The translations under genes were made by a program, and so were the position numbers. From Nostoc sp. KVJ3 (GTDB lineage: Bacteria; Cyanobacteriota; Cyanobacteriia; Cyanobacteriales; Nostocaceae): 64,000 bases of DNA. How positions within the stretch are numbered: position 1 is the first letter of the stretch; every line of letters starts with the position of its first letter. The stretch spans positions 1,618,501-1,682,500 of the forward strand of contig NZ_WWFG01000001.1 in the NCBI RefSeq assembly GCF_026127265.1. Direction: 5' to 3'. The notes below the pieces were generated by a model. It was not told the origin of the DNA and ran no database searches. It saw only the letters and a list, made by a program, of their open reading frames with translations. Shown here piece by piece: positions 53,910 through 62,369 of this stretch.

Positions 53910-54380
53910 TTAACCAAGATTAACTTTGACGGCTTTGTGTTTTTCTGATTCAGCTTTCGGCAAGATCAAGTGGAGAATACCATTTTTGTATTCAGCTTGC
54001 ACTTTGTCATTTTGAATTTGGGAAGGTAACGGGATTACTCGCTGAAACTTACCATAACGGAACTCAGACCGAGTTACACCGTTTTTTTGAGTCCTGGTTT
54101 CAACTTTACGCTCACCGCTAATCAAAACTGATTCGCGTGTTGCTTCTATATTTATATCTTTTGGTTCTAAACCAGGTACTTCTAGTCTCAAGTGAAGCGC
54201 ATCATCAATTTCTTCTAGTTCAGCAGGAGGACTCAAGGTCAATCCAGGGGTATCACTACTATTAGTAGTTGGTATCAATGTGTCAAACAGTCGATTCATT
54301 TGCCGTTGTAATGTGTCGATTTCTCGCAATGGTTCTAAGCGTTCCACATCCAGAAATGGATTCCAACGAATCAGTGCCAT
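53910..54380 (-). CDS. Hsp20/alpha-crystallin small heat shock protein
   Basis: From the ATG at 54380 (AGAGGTGA just upstream) the product is 156 residues; an open frame continues upstream but lacks conservation. MALIRWNPFLDVERL is a typical N-terminus. The alpha-crystallin domain includes LRLEVPGLEPKDINIEA and SEFRYGKFQRVIPLPSQI. The YKNGILHLILPKAE motif is the L-x-I/V-x-I/V region. The ATP-independent chaperone keeps unfolding proteins soluble. No CIRCE-type inverted repeat was seen upstream. Confidence 0.93.
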   Translation of the reverse strand: MALIRWNPFLDVERLEPLREIDTLQRQMNRLFDTLIPTTNSSDTPGLTLSPPAELEEIDDALHLRLEVPGLEPKDINIEATRESVLISGERKVETRTQKNGVTRSEFRYGKFQRVIPLPSQIQNDKVQAEYKNGILHLILPKAESEKHKAVKVNLG

Positions 54381-54596
54381 AACTATCACCTCTAAGATAT
54401 AACTATTTAGTCTCAGGAGGCTCAATCTCAAGCTTACTGGTTTGCAAACAATTGATAGAATATGTTTTTCAAGCAATCTTAAATTGCACAAAGCTCAATC
54501 TCAAGCTTCCTATGTATAAGAATAAATCAACCTTCAAGTTGAGCAGGTTCGGTTTTATTGTAATGTGCGATCGCAATAACCGTACCTTTTGTAACT

Positions 54597-56117
54597 CTAC
54601 TGCTGACTTGTAGCGGGTGGTGCAGCAGGTTGTGGTTGCGATTGAGGTTGTTGGCGTAAACGGCGCAAAGATTCTCGCAGCTTGTTCTGGCTAGTGTTTT
54701 CTCTGCGCCGCCGCCGATTGGTGGTTGTTTGTGGCTGTTGTGATGAATCGGTAGTTGGTAAGGACTCTCTTGCAGTTCCTTGAGTGCGAGTTGTCCTAAC
54801 TCTAGATGATGAGTTTATACCAGTGCTTTCACCTGTTTGAGGTTCCAACCGTCTACTAAACCCAGATATTGCTGGTTTTGTGGCTCTAGTTTCAGCTGGT
54901 TTTGTAGCTGTAGCTTCATTAGATGATGAAGATGTCAACTCTCTACGCCTACGTTTCGGAGCTTCTTGTGTGGAATTGGCAGCCGTTGTCTGCTGAGTTC
55001 TCTCTTCAGCTTGTCTTTGTGCTTGTCGTTCTTGAACTTGGCGCGATCGACTTGAACCTTTTATGGCAAATTCAGTAGCTATTGATACCCCTTGTCTACC
55101 ACCTTCTGCGGGTTTTAATTTCCAGTCACGCGCTTGTCTCATAGTTTCTTCATCCAAGTCACGGTTTCCACTAGAGCGAGCAACCCGCACATTGGTGACA
55201 TTGCCTTGTGCATCAGTATCTACAGCCACTTCTACTCTGCCTTCAACTCCTCGCCGTCTTGCTGCCTCTGGATATTTGGCATTACATTCGCGGCAAGCTG
55301 CACGACCATTACCATTACCAGAACTGTTAATTTTTGGAGGTGTTGGCGCTGTTGCTACTGTTGGGCGGTTTCCTACTCCATTGCCTGAACCACTACCAAT
55401 TCCTGAACCTGAGCCACTGCCAATTCCTGAACCTGAGCCACTGCCAATTCCTGAACCTGAACCACCGCCAGAGCCTGAGCCTGAACCACCGCCAGAGCCT
55501 GTACTTAAACCAACGCCAGAGCTACCAGAGTTACCTGTCAAGACTGAATTACCACCGCCACCACCACTTTGAGGAGCAACAGTTGTCATAGGAATGAATG
55601 GCTTGGGAGCAATTTTCCCATCTGTCGGTTGTGAGTTTTGAGTAGTTTGTCTTGGTTGTTGTAGAACTGGCTGAATCTGAGTAGTTTGCTTTGGTTGTTG
55701 TGGAACTGACTGAATCTGAGTAGTTTGTCTTGGTTGTTGTGGAACTGGCTGAATTTGAGTAGTTTGCTTTGGTTGTTCTTGAACTGGCTGAATTTTTGGT
55801 TTTTCAATCAATTCTTGTACTGGTTTTTGTACTGATTGAGTTTCTATGGACTGTTTTTGAACAACTTCCGGTTCTTTTTTGGGTTCTTCTGGAATTTTTT
55901 CAAGTGGTTTTTCTGGTTCGGTAGTTGGAGAATCAACGATCGCCACCTCTATTGGTTCATCTTCTCCTGTGGGGACTCTCGTCAAATAATTACCTATGCC
56001 TGAAGACAGTACGCCGATATGCAGCGCCAGTGAACCTATCAGACTGTAAGTCAGAAAAGACTTGAGAGCCTCAACTTCTTTGGAACGTTGCTCGACAGTA
56101 ATGCCAGAAAAGCTCAT
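54597..56117 (-). CDS. tonB: TonB family protein with internal TonB domain and Gly-Ser linker
   Basis: This 506-residue protein has a membrane helix at about 21-41 and a Pro/Gln/Lys-rich stretch with four copies of a 12-residue QPKQTTQIQPVP unit (about 114-160). A Gly-Ser region with three GSGSGSGI units lies near 207-246, and the TonB C-terminal domain at about 275-353 (CNAKYPEAARRRGVEGRVEV, DEETMRQARDWKLKP). Unlike standard TonB, about 150 Arg/Gln/Thr-rich residues follow that domain. TonB couples ExbB/ExbD proton flow to outer-membrane transporters. It is divergent from exbB-exbD. Confidence 0.88.
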   Translation of the reverse strand: MSFSGITVEQRSKEVEALKSFLTYSLIGSLALHIGVLSSGIGNYLTRVPTGEDEPIEVAIVDSPTTEPEKPLEKIPEEPKKEPEVVQKQSIETQSVQKPVQELIEKPKIQPVQEQPKQTTQIQPVPQQPRQTTQIQSVPQQPKQTTQIQPVLQQPRQTTQNSQPTDGKIAPKPFIPMTTVAPQSGGGGGNSVLTGNSGSSGVGLSTGSGGGSGSGSGGGSGSGIGSGSGSGIGSGSGSGIGSGSGNGVGNRPTVATAPTPPKINSSGNGNGRAACRECNAKYPEAARRRGVEGRVEVAVDTDAQGNVTNVRVARSSGNRDLDEETMRQARDWKLKPAEGGRQGVSIATEFAIKGSSRSRQVQERQAQRQAEERTQQTTAANSTQEAPKRRRRELTSSSSNEATATKPAETRATKPAISGFSRRLEPQTGESTGINSSSRVRTTRTQGTARESLPTTDSSQQPQTTTNRRRRRENTSQNKLRESLRRLRQQPQSQPQPAAPPATSQQ

Positions 56118-56441
56118 AGCTATTGCTACCTATTCTCACTAATCTAGTTATCTTAGAATGTAAGGTTATAAATATCAAGTCAACAATTAAAATTACTTGC
56201 GATCGCCTGACGGAACCCTCTCTTAGTAAAGACATCCTTAATATCATGGTTTTGAACAAAATTAATTTTTATTTTAATTAAATTATTTTATGTAAATTGA
56301 ATAAAAAATTAACTATAAATTATGATAAGTATATTTAAAAATTATCATTATATTTTATAGTTTATTGAGAAAAAGTTTCAGCTTTGATCTAGATTCTGGT
56401 AGTCTGATTTTGTATTGTGGATGATGTTATAGAGGCACTAC
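56118..56441. other. Divergent promoter region tonB / exbB
   Basis: This 324-bp region is very AT-rich between 56,260 and 56,400 and should hold promoters for both sides. An iron-responsive (Fur) site would be expected here, but I could not identify one with confidence. Confidence 0.5.
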
Positions 56442-57095
56442 ATGGGAATTCATAATTTGTTTGCAGCAGGTGGTGTGGTCATGTGGCCCCTGTTGTTGTT
56501 TTCGGTATTGGCAGTGGCATTGATGATTGAGCGTGTCAGATTTTGGGTAAGGATCAATCAGCGTCAAAGCCGTGTGGTGCGAGATGTTTTGAATCTCTAC
56601 CGACTCGATAATCTTGTTGGTGCAATGGATAAACTTCAGAAAAATGCAGATTTGCCACTGGCAAGGATTTTTCTCGCTGCTTTAGAATTAGAAGAGCCAA
56701 ATCCAGAAGAATTTCGTTTGGCATTAGAAAGCGAAGCCCAGGCTGAAATACCTGTACTTAAGCGCTTCCAAAACATTTTTGAGACAATAGTTGGTCTTGC
56801 GCCCTTGTTAGGTCTTCTCGGCACTGTGTTAGGATTAATTGCCTCCTTTGCTTCCCTAAACCTTGGTGATGTGGGAGGTACAAAAACAACTGGTGTTACA
56901 TCTGGGATTAGTGAAGCTTTGGTATCAACTGCATCAGGATTGGTTGTTGCAATTTTTACACTCTTATTTGCCAATACCTTCCGGGGACTGTACCAGAGGC
57001 AAATTGCATTAATTCAAGAGTATGGGGGACAGCTAGAATTACTTTACCGTCGTCGTTATGAACGAGGAGAAAAAACTTATGCGTCTACCAGATGA
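56442..57095 (+). CDS. exbB: ExbB/TolQ/MotA family proton channel
   Basis: The 217-residue protein has three membrane helices: VVMWPLLLFSVLAVALMIE (about 12-30), PLLGLLGTVLGLIASF (about 123-140), and SEALVSTASGLVVAIFTLL (about 160-180). The last two match the ExbB/TolQ pore helices. It forms a pentameric inner-membrane channel with ExbD. It overlaps exbD and is divergent from tonB, so the three genes form one energising complex. Confidence 0.93.
   Translation: MGIHNLFAAGGVVMWPLLLFSVLAVALMIERVRFWVRINQRQSRVVRDVLNLYRLDNLVGAMDKLQKNADLPLARIFLAALELEEPNPEEFRLALESEAQAEIPVLKRFQNIFETIVGLAPLLGLLGTVLGLIASFASLNLGDVGGTKTTGVTSGISEALVSTASGLVVAIFTLLFANTFRGLYQRQIALIQEYGGQLELLYRRRYERGEKTYASTR
57064..57070 (+). 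promoter_or_regulatory. Ribosome binding site of exbD inside exbB
   Basis: GAGGAGA within the last codons of exbB lies 8 nt before the ATG at 57079 and decides that start. Confidence 0.65.
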
Positions 57096-57480
57096 ACCAG
57101 AACTTCCACTACAGATCAACATCGTGCCGATGATTGACGTGATTTTTGCAATTTTGACATTTTTTATCATGTCAACTCTGTTTTTAACACGTTCTGAAGG
57201 TTTGCCAGTAAATTTACCAAAGGCTACCACCGCGAAACAGCAGCAAGTTCCCAATAAAATTACCATTACGGTAGATGCAAAACAACAGGTAAGCCTGAAC
57301 CGGAAACCAGTTGCAGTTGATGATTTGACAGAGCAAGTCCGTGCTTTAGTTGGTTCTAACCAAGAAGTTTTAGTGATTATTAATGCTGATGAAAAAGTTG
57401 ATTATGGGCGGGTAGTCGCGGTAATGGATCGGGTTCGTAAAGTTCAAGGGGCAAAGTTAGCGATCGCCACCCAAAAATGA
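57079..57480 (+). CDS. exbD: ExbD/TolR family protein
   Basis: One N-terminal membrane helix (NIVPMIDVIFAILTFFIM) contains the conserved proton-path Asp (in PMIDV), followed by a periplasmic domain of about 90 residues. The ATG at 57079 has GAGGAGA 8 nt upstream and is preferred over the ATG at 57058. With either start the gene overlaps the end of exbB, which suggests translational coupling. Confidence 0.92.
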   Translation: MRLPDEPELPLQINIVPMIDVIFAILTFFIMSTLFLTRSEGLPVNLPKATTAKQQQVPNKITITVDAKQQVSLNRKPVAVDDLTEQVRALVGSNQEVLVIINADEKVDYGRVVAVMDRVRKVQGAKLAIATQK

Positions 57481-57813
57481 AGAGAGCAGGGGGAGCAGGG
57501 GGAGCAGGGGAAGCAGGGGAAGCAGGGGGATTAAACTAAGCCAGACACTTGGGGTGGGGTTTCTACCTACCTTAAGATACAAGGATTTATTCGCGCCACT
57601 TGCGGGCGAGGTTTTGAACCTTTACTTTTTTTATAAAAAGTAGAAATATTGTGCATCAGAAGTTTACAGAGTCAGGAAAATTTTATATTCTGACTCTTCT
57701 CCTTCTTGTTCAAAGACTACAATAACTCGAAAACTTACTTTGAGAAAAGCGATCGCCATTAAATTGACTCTTATTATGTTTCAATAATTTCCGCAGTTGA
57801 AGCCGATTGTGAA
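57481..57813. other. Intergenic region after exbD
   Basis: This 333-bp gap between convergent genes has a GGAGCAGGG tandem array at 57,485-57,530 and a small ACTTTTTTTATAAAAAGT hairpin near 57,625-57,643. No gene is seen. Confidence 0.5.
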
Positions 57814-59028
57814 CTACTCAGACTTCACAACTATCCATTGCGTCACAGGTGCCATTGCTCGCCAACCCAAAAATTTACCAATGGGTTCCGCCTTCTGAAT
57901 GGCAATACGAGTTAAATGGCCACCAACTTGTTCATGCCATTGAAATAAAGTTTGCTCACCCTCTACCGTCACCACATTTGCTACCAAACGTCCACCCGGC
58001 GGCAATGCCTCCCAGCAAACATTAAAAAGTCCCGTTGCTGTCACCCCACCACCAATAAAAATCGCATCTGGTGCTGGCAAATCTTTTAGGGCATGGGGTG
58101 CTTTGCCTGGAATGATTTGCAGATTTGGAGTACCAAGAGTGGTGGCATTATCAGCAATATATAGTAGTCTAGATGAATTTTGCTCGATCGCGATCGCTCG
58201 ACACCGGGGATGGCTTCGCATCCATTCAATAGAAATTGAGCCGCAACCCGCGCCAACATCCCACAATAACCCGCCCGGTGCGGGAGCCAAAGCTGCTAGG
58301 GTGATTGCCCTAACTTCACGTTTAGTTAACTGTCCATCGTGGTGATAGGCGTTATCTGGTAATCCTGGTAATCTTGGTAAAGGGATAACCCCAGCATCGG
58401 CAATACAATCAACTGCGATCGCATTCAACGCCGCAACTTCCGTTTCGCTCCAAGATGTAGCCCTACCTGACACAATTCTTTCATGAGTGCCACCCATACG
58501 CTCCAATACGGTGACTTTGCTGCCACCATAGCCGCGATTTGTCAAAATTTGGGAAACAATGGCGGGCGTGTCCTTCCCCTCACTCAAAATTAACAGCCTA
58601 GCTCCCGGATAGATGTAAGACTGGAGTAATGAAGATGGACGACCATTTAAACTCAAGGTTTCCACCTCAGTTAAAGACCATCCCACCCTTGCACAGGCGA
58701 GGCTGAAGGCTGAAGGGGCAGGGATAATCATCATTTCCGAGATGGGAATTCGCCGCATCAAGGTGACACCAATGCCATAACACATCGGATCGCCGCTTGC
58801 AAGTACGCAGATCGGCTGACCCCGACGCTGAATGATTTCGTCTACAGACGTACTAATAGGGGATGCCCAGACTATTTTCTCACGTTGATCGTCTGGAGGG
58901 AGCATTGCCAAATGGCGATCGCCTCCGACAATTACTTTAGCTCGATCGACTAGAGAACGAGCGATCGCGCTTAACCCCTGTAATCCATCTTCCCCAATAC
59001 CGACGATAGAAAGCCATTTTTCTGTCAT
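57814..59028 (-). CDS. cobL: Precorrin-6Y C5,15-methyltransferase (decarboxylating), CbiE-CbiT fusion
   Basis: The 404-residue fused enzyme has an N-terminal CbiE tetrapyrrole methylase (LSIVGIGEDGLQGLS, VCVLASGDPMCYGIG) and a C-terminal CbiT methyltransferase (LLWDVGAGCGSISIEWMR, then DAIFIGGGV). It methylates C5 and C15 and removes the C12 acetate carboxyl in corrin ring synthesis. The fusion and length match CobL. The damaged cobD at the start of the window belongs to the same pathway but is far away. Confidence 0.94.
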   Translation of the reverse strand: MTEKWLSIVGIGEDGLQGLSAIARSLVDRAKVIVGGDRHLAMLPPDDQREKIVWASPISTSVDEIIQRRGQPICVLASGDPMCYGIGVTLMRRIPISEMMIIPAPSAFSLACARVGWSLTEVETLSLNGRPSSLLQSYIYPGARLLILSEGKDTPAIVSQILTNRGYGGSKVTVLERMGGTHERIVSGRATSWSETEVAALNAIAVDCIADAGVIPLPRLPGLPDNAYHHDGQLTKREVRAITLAALAPAPGGLLWDVGAGCGSISIEWMRSHPRCRAIAIEQNSSRLLYIADNATTLGTPNLQIIPGKAPHALKDLPAPDAIFIGGGVTATGLFNVCWEALPPGGRLVANVVTVEGEQTLFQWHEQVGGHLTRIAIQKAEPIGKFLGWRAMAPVTQWIVVKSE

Positions 59029-59066
59029 GCTAATTCATGATTAAATTAATAATTATTACTTCATAT

Positions 59067-59166
59067 AGCGGTTCCCATTCAAATGTGGTGCAAAATTATC
59101 TCGTAAGGTGTAGGGGTAATTCATGAATTGCCCCTACCGGTGTACCTCACATAAATGAGAACCGCT
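59067..59166. mobile_element. MITE-like element with AGCGGTTC ends
   Basis: AGCGGTTCCCATT and AATGAGAACCGCT bound 100 bp. Inside is a GTAGGGGTAATTCATGAATTGCCCCTAC-type palindrome (59,110-59,137). The element lies directly upstream of the toxin-antitoxin pair and may contribute to its promoter. Confidence 0.72.
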
Positions 59167-59209
59167 TTGGTACAATATATTTTATAGTGCTGGATTGAGG
59201 ATAATTAGG

Positions 59210-59431
59210 ATGAACTCACTCCCAGAAATAGAAGCCGCTATTATGCAACTATCTGAAGGTGAAATACGAAATTTATCAAACTGGCTTCAAGAATATCTCA
59301 ATGATGCCTGGGATAAGCAAATTGAAGCAGATGCAAAATCTGGTCGATTGGATCGGTTAATCCAGCGTGCAAAGGCAGATATTGAAGCTAATCAGGTGCA
59401 ACCGTTAGATGAAATCCTTAACAACCCCTGA
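59210..59431 (+). CDS. Putative antitoxin of RelE-type pair
   Basis: From the ATG at 59210 the product is 73 residues (MNSLPEIEAAIMQLSEGEIR). It is helical with a basic centre (KSGRLDRLIQRAKADIEANQ) and ends in an acidic tail that overlaps the next gene by 23 nt. The size, overlap and position are typical of an antitoxin of the addiction-module type. AGGATAATTAGG upstream can serve as a ribosome site. Confidence 0.7.
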   Translation: MNSLPEIEAAIMQLSEGEIRNLSNWLQEYLNDAWDKQIEADAKSGRLDRLIQRAKADIEANQVQPLDEILNNP

Positions 59432-59624
59432 TTTTTGGCGCTCTTATACTGTACTTTCACCTGAAGTTAAAGAGCAAGCTAGAAAGGCGTATCGTCTTTG
59501 GATTAATAATCAATTTCATCCGTCTTTGCATTTTAAAAAAGTAGGAAATGATTTGTGGTCAGGCGAGGATTATTACTGGATCTGGATTGGTTCACATGAT
59601 GAGTATGAGGCGTTGATTGGATAA
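59409..59624 (+). pseudogene. RelE/ParE-like toxin with internal deletion
   Basis: The 71 residues match the RelE/HigB-like toxin type at both ends: TPDFWRSYTVLSPEVKEQARKA and WIWIGSHDEYEAL. The expected middle, the strand with the R-x-Y-R-A type segment after LWS, is absent, and LWSGEDYYW joins the two halves directly. Typical family members are near 85-90 residues. The deletion is in frame and probably removed catalytic residues, so the toxin may be inactive while the antitoxin survives. The homology call is from memory of the family. Confidence 0.6.
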
Positions 59625-59656
59625 GAACATTGCTGCTTTAATCTTCATCCTTTAGT

Positions 59657-60442
59657 TCAAGTTGCTACTTTATCAGCAATTACAAACAAGTAATCTCCGT
59701 TATTATTTTCATACTTATTGATAATCTCCTTAATTAGGCCTGTATTAATATCTGCTGCTAGCCTTTGACACCCTACGGCGATTTCATCTTGCGAAGCTAA
59801 CAAAGAAAATGTAGAAATTCCAGAACGGACATTTTCATCTAAATATATTTCAGGACGATATTTACCACTATATAAAAATAGGTCTTGCAATTTTTTTGAA
59901 ATAGAATAAGCTTGGATATTTATTGAGTTAAAACCTGCCTCATTGAGAGCATATTTGACCTTTTCTAAACTTGGCATTTGTTCAGCAGACTTATGTATAG
60001 CCTCTGGAAAATATTCGACTAACCAATATTTGCTTATTTGCTCTGGTGTTGCCGTGAATGACACAAAATGACCAGCCGCTAAGACACGGTAAATCTCCCG
60101 AAAAGCAGGAGTTAATGCAGCAAAATGATGTATTGCTAGGGTGCATAACACAGCTGAAAAAGCTCTATCAGCATAAGGCAAGGCTTCAGCTTCTGCAACT
60201 TGCCAATTTACAATATTACTCTTATTTGTAGCAGCATCAATCATCTTTTTTGACTGGTCTACTCCATGCCAAACACCAGCATATTTTGCTAAAGCTAGTG
60301 TGTAATTTCCAGTTCCACATCCCACATCAAGATATGAAAAATCTGATTTTAGCTGAAGGTGAACAGCTAATCGGGCAGCAATTTCAGGATCGGCCCGACG
60401 AGTCAAATCATAGCTTTTACCAATTTGCTCATAAACAGCCAT
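59657..60442 (-). CDS. Class I SAM-dependent methyltransferase
   Basis: From the ATG at 60442 the product is 261 residues; an upstream TTG would add six. YLDVGCGTGNYTLALAKYAG is motif I and GVDQSKKMIDAATNKS motif II. LPYADRAFSAVLCTLAIHHF is the Methyltransf_11-type motif region. The substrate is unknown. It is convergent with the toxin-antitoxin pair and followed upstream by a repeat-rich gap. Confidence 0.87.
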   Translation of the reverse strand: MAVYEQIGKSYDLTRRADPEIAARLAVHLQLKSDFSYLDVGCGTGNYTLALAKYAGVWHGVDQSKKMIDAATNKSNIVNWQVAEAEALPYADRAFSAVLCTLAIHHFAALTPAFREIYRVLAAGHFVSFTATPEQISKYWLVEYFPEAIHKSAEQMPSLEKVKYALNEAGFNSINIQAYSISKKLQDLFLYSGKYRPEIYLDENVRSGISTFSLLASQDEIAVGCQRLAADINTGLIKEIINKYENNNGDYLFVIADKVAT

Positions 60443-61065
60443 TTCTTGAATTTCTCCCAATTTTTTAAAATAGTGAACAGTTATCAGTTATCAGTTTTGA
60501 GGGTTATAGTAAGGAATTTAATGCTTGAAAAATAAGGACTAAAGTCCTTACTACGAACTTGATAGCTGATATTAGTCTGATGTTTCGCCAATAAACGATC
60601 GCTGTTAAGTAAGTGGTTCAAATTAAATATCAAACCTCACTCTGCCTCCGGCTTCCCTCTCCTTACTAAGGCTACGGTGTACACACAAGTCTAATTACCC
60701 TCCTTAATCCCCCCGATGCATTAGTGGGAAACAAGAGAATTTCTTTCCCTCACCTTACTAAGGCTACGGTGTACACACAAGTCTTTGAGAGTGGCCTCAT
60801 AGGCTTTTCATCCCCCCAACCCCCCGATAAATTGGGGGGCAAAAGTCTCTTAAAGTCCCCCTTTTTAAGGGGGATTTAGGGGGATCTCCAACGATTTTGG
60901 GTTTCTACAGAGATGTGTGTACACCGTAGCCTTTCTAAGAGGAGGGTTAGGGTGGGGTAATTTAAGGACTGGTGGTGATTCGATAACTTGTGTGTACACC
61001 ATAGCCTTACTAAGGAGAGGGATTGAGGGTGAGGTCTGATCTTATATTTAATTACGCCTACCTAC
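60443..61065. other. Repeat-filled intergenic region
   Basis: This gap of about 620 bp is filled by a TAGTAAGGA...TCCTTACTA inverted repeat (60,505-60,557) and the large nested element at 60,606-61,068. No coding frame is supported. Confidence 0.65.
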
Positions 61066-61068
61066 TTA
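60606..61068. mobile_element. Large nested inverted-repeat element at ispH 3' end
   Basis: The outer arms are AAGTAAGTGGTTCAAATTAA (from 60,607) and the complement of AAGTAGGTAGGCGTAATTAA (to 61,068), about 70 bp each. Inside are four copies of CTAAGGCTACGGTGTACACA-type sequence, two in each orientation (near 60,665, 60,758, 60,915, 60,990), plus C/G-rich runs. The right end carries the stop codon of ispH. No transposase is encoded. Confidence 0.75.
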
Positions 61069-62274
61069 AACCAGTATTGCTGTTGCTTTCACTGCAAAAA
61101 TTCTCTCAATCACATCTTCTACTACCTTATCTGGTGTAGAAGCACCAGAAGTAATTCCTACAACAATTTCTCCATCTGGCAACCAGTTTTTTGTAGTTAT
61201 TAATTGCCCATTTAATTGCCGATGTTCTATAGAATCTCCTAATTTAATCCTTTCAACAGTATCAATATGATAAGAAGGTATTCCTCGCTCAAAAGCAATT
61301 TGTTGCAATTGAGTAGTATTGGATGAATTGAATCCACCAATTACTACCATTAAATCTAAATTGTGTTCCACTAACTCCAACATGGCATCTTGCCGTTCTT
61401 GGGTGGCATCACAGATAGTATTAAAGCTTTGGAAATGCTGATTTAACTCGGTGGGGCCATACTTCTGCAACATAGTCCGCTCAAAAAGTTTCCCGATTTG
61501 CTCAGTTTCGCCTTTCAGCATTGTAGTTTGGTTGGCAATGCCAACTCTTTCTAAATCGCGATCGGGGTCAAATCCGGCTGAACAAGCTTTCGCAAATTTG
61601 GTCAGAAACTCTTCCCGGTTCCCACCATTGATAATATAGTCAGCAACATACTGTGCTTCTGACAAATTCAACACAATTAAATACTTGCCCGCAAAGGAAC
61701 TTGTAGCAACTGTTTCTTCGTGTTTATATTTACCGTGAATTATTGATGTGTAATCGATTTTTTTGTGCTTTTCTACTGTATTCCAAACTTTAGATACCCA
61801 AGGGCAAGTTGTATCAACTATTTTGCAGCCTTTATCGTGAAGGATCTGCATTTCTTGAACGCTAGCCCCAAAAGCAGGTAGTATTACTACATCACCAGTG
61901 CCAACAACAGAAAAGTCTTTATTTTTTCCTTCAATGGGGATGAATTCTACCGCCATTTCCTGCATTCGCTGATTTACAGAAGGGTTGTGGATAATCTCGT
62001 TAGTAATCCAGATGTGTTCTGTGGGAAAGTGCTGACGGGTTTCATAGGCCATAGCCACAGCCCGTTCTACACCCCAGCAAAAGCCAAAGGCTTGTGCTAG
62101 TCGGATTGTCACATTACCCCGTTGCAGGATGTAATTGCGATCGCGGATTTCTTGAATTAAGTTACTCTGATACTCAGATTGCAACTGAGTGGCAACTTCT
62201 GCTTGATGACCAAAGCCCTTGCGATTGTAATTTTCCGAATGTTGCAAGCTGCGCTTAAAAGCTTTTGTATCCAT
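61066..62274 (-). CDS. ispH: 4-hydroxy-3-methylbut-2-enyl diphosphate reductase
   Basis: This is the 402-residue LytB/IspH of the cyanobacterial long type. The three Fe-S cysteines are in LAQAFGFCWGVERAVAMAYE, VDTTCPWVSKVWNTVEKH and TICDATQERQDAM. It makes IPP and DMAPP in the last step of the MEP pathway, using ferredoxin electrons. The final residues (ATAILV-stop) abut a MITE end repeat, so the C-terminus may be trimmed or altered relative to relatives. Confidence 0.95.
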   Translation of the reverse strand: MDTKAFKRSLQHSENYNRKGFGHQAEVATQLQSEYQSNLIQEIRDRNYILQRGNVTIRLAQAFGFCWGVERAVAMAYETRQHFPTEHIWITNEIIHNPSVNQRMQEMAVEFIPIEGKNKDFSVVGTGDVVILPAFGASVQEMQILHDKGCKIVDTTCPWVSKVWNTVEKHKKIDYTSIIHGKYKHEETVATSSFAGKYLIVLNLSEAQYVADYIINGGNREEFLTKFAKACSAGFDPDRDLERVGIANQTTMLKGETEQIGKLFERTMLQKYGPTELNQHFQSFNTICDATQERQDAMLELVEHNLDLMVVIGGFNSSNTTQLQQIAFERGIPSYHIDTVERIKLGDSIEHRQLNGQLITTKNWLPDGEIVVGITSGASTPDKVVEDVIERIFAVKATAILV

Positions 62275-62369
62275 TAGATTTGTCTATTTAAACCACTATT
62301 CTTTATTTTCTCGCGCCAAGCCGCGATTTATACAGAGTTGTATTCAAAGATATTACTTCTTTTTGTCCT

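Noticed and set aside
55063..55591. Pro/Glu-rich reading frames opposite tonB
   Set aside because: They are antisense shadows of the Gly-Ser and Pro-Gln repeats in tonB.
59029..59209. Cobalamin riboswitch upstream of cobL
   Set aside because: The conserved B12-box pattern was not found; the structure seen is a MITE with AGCGGTTC ends.
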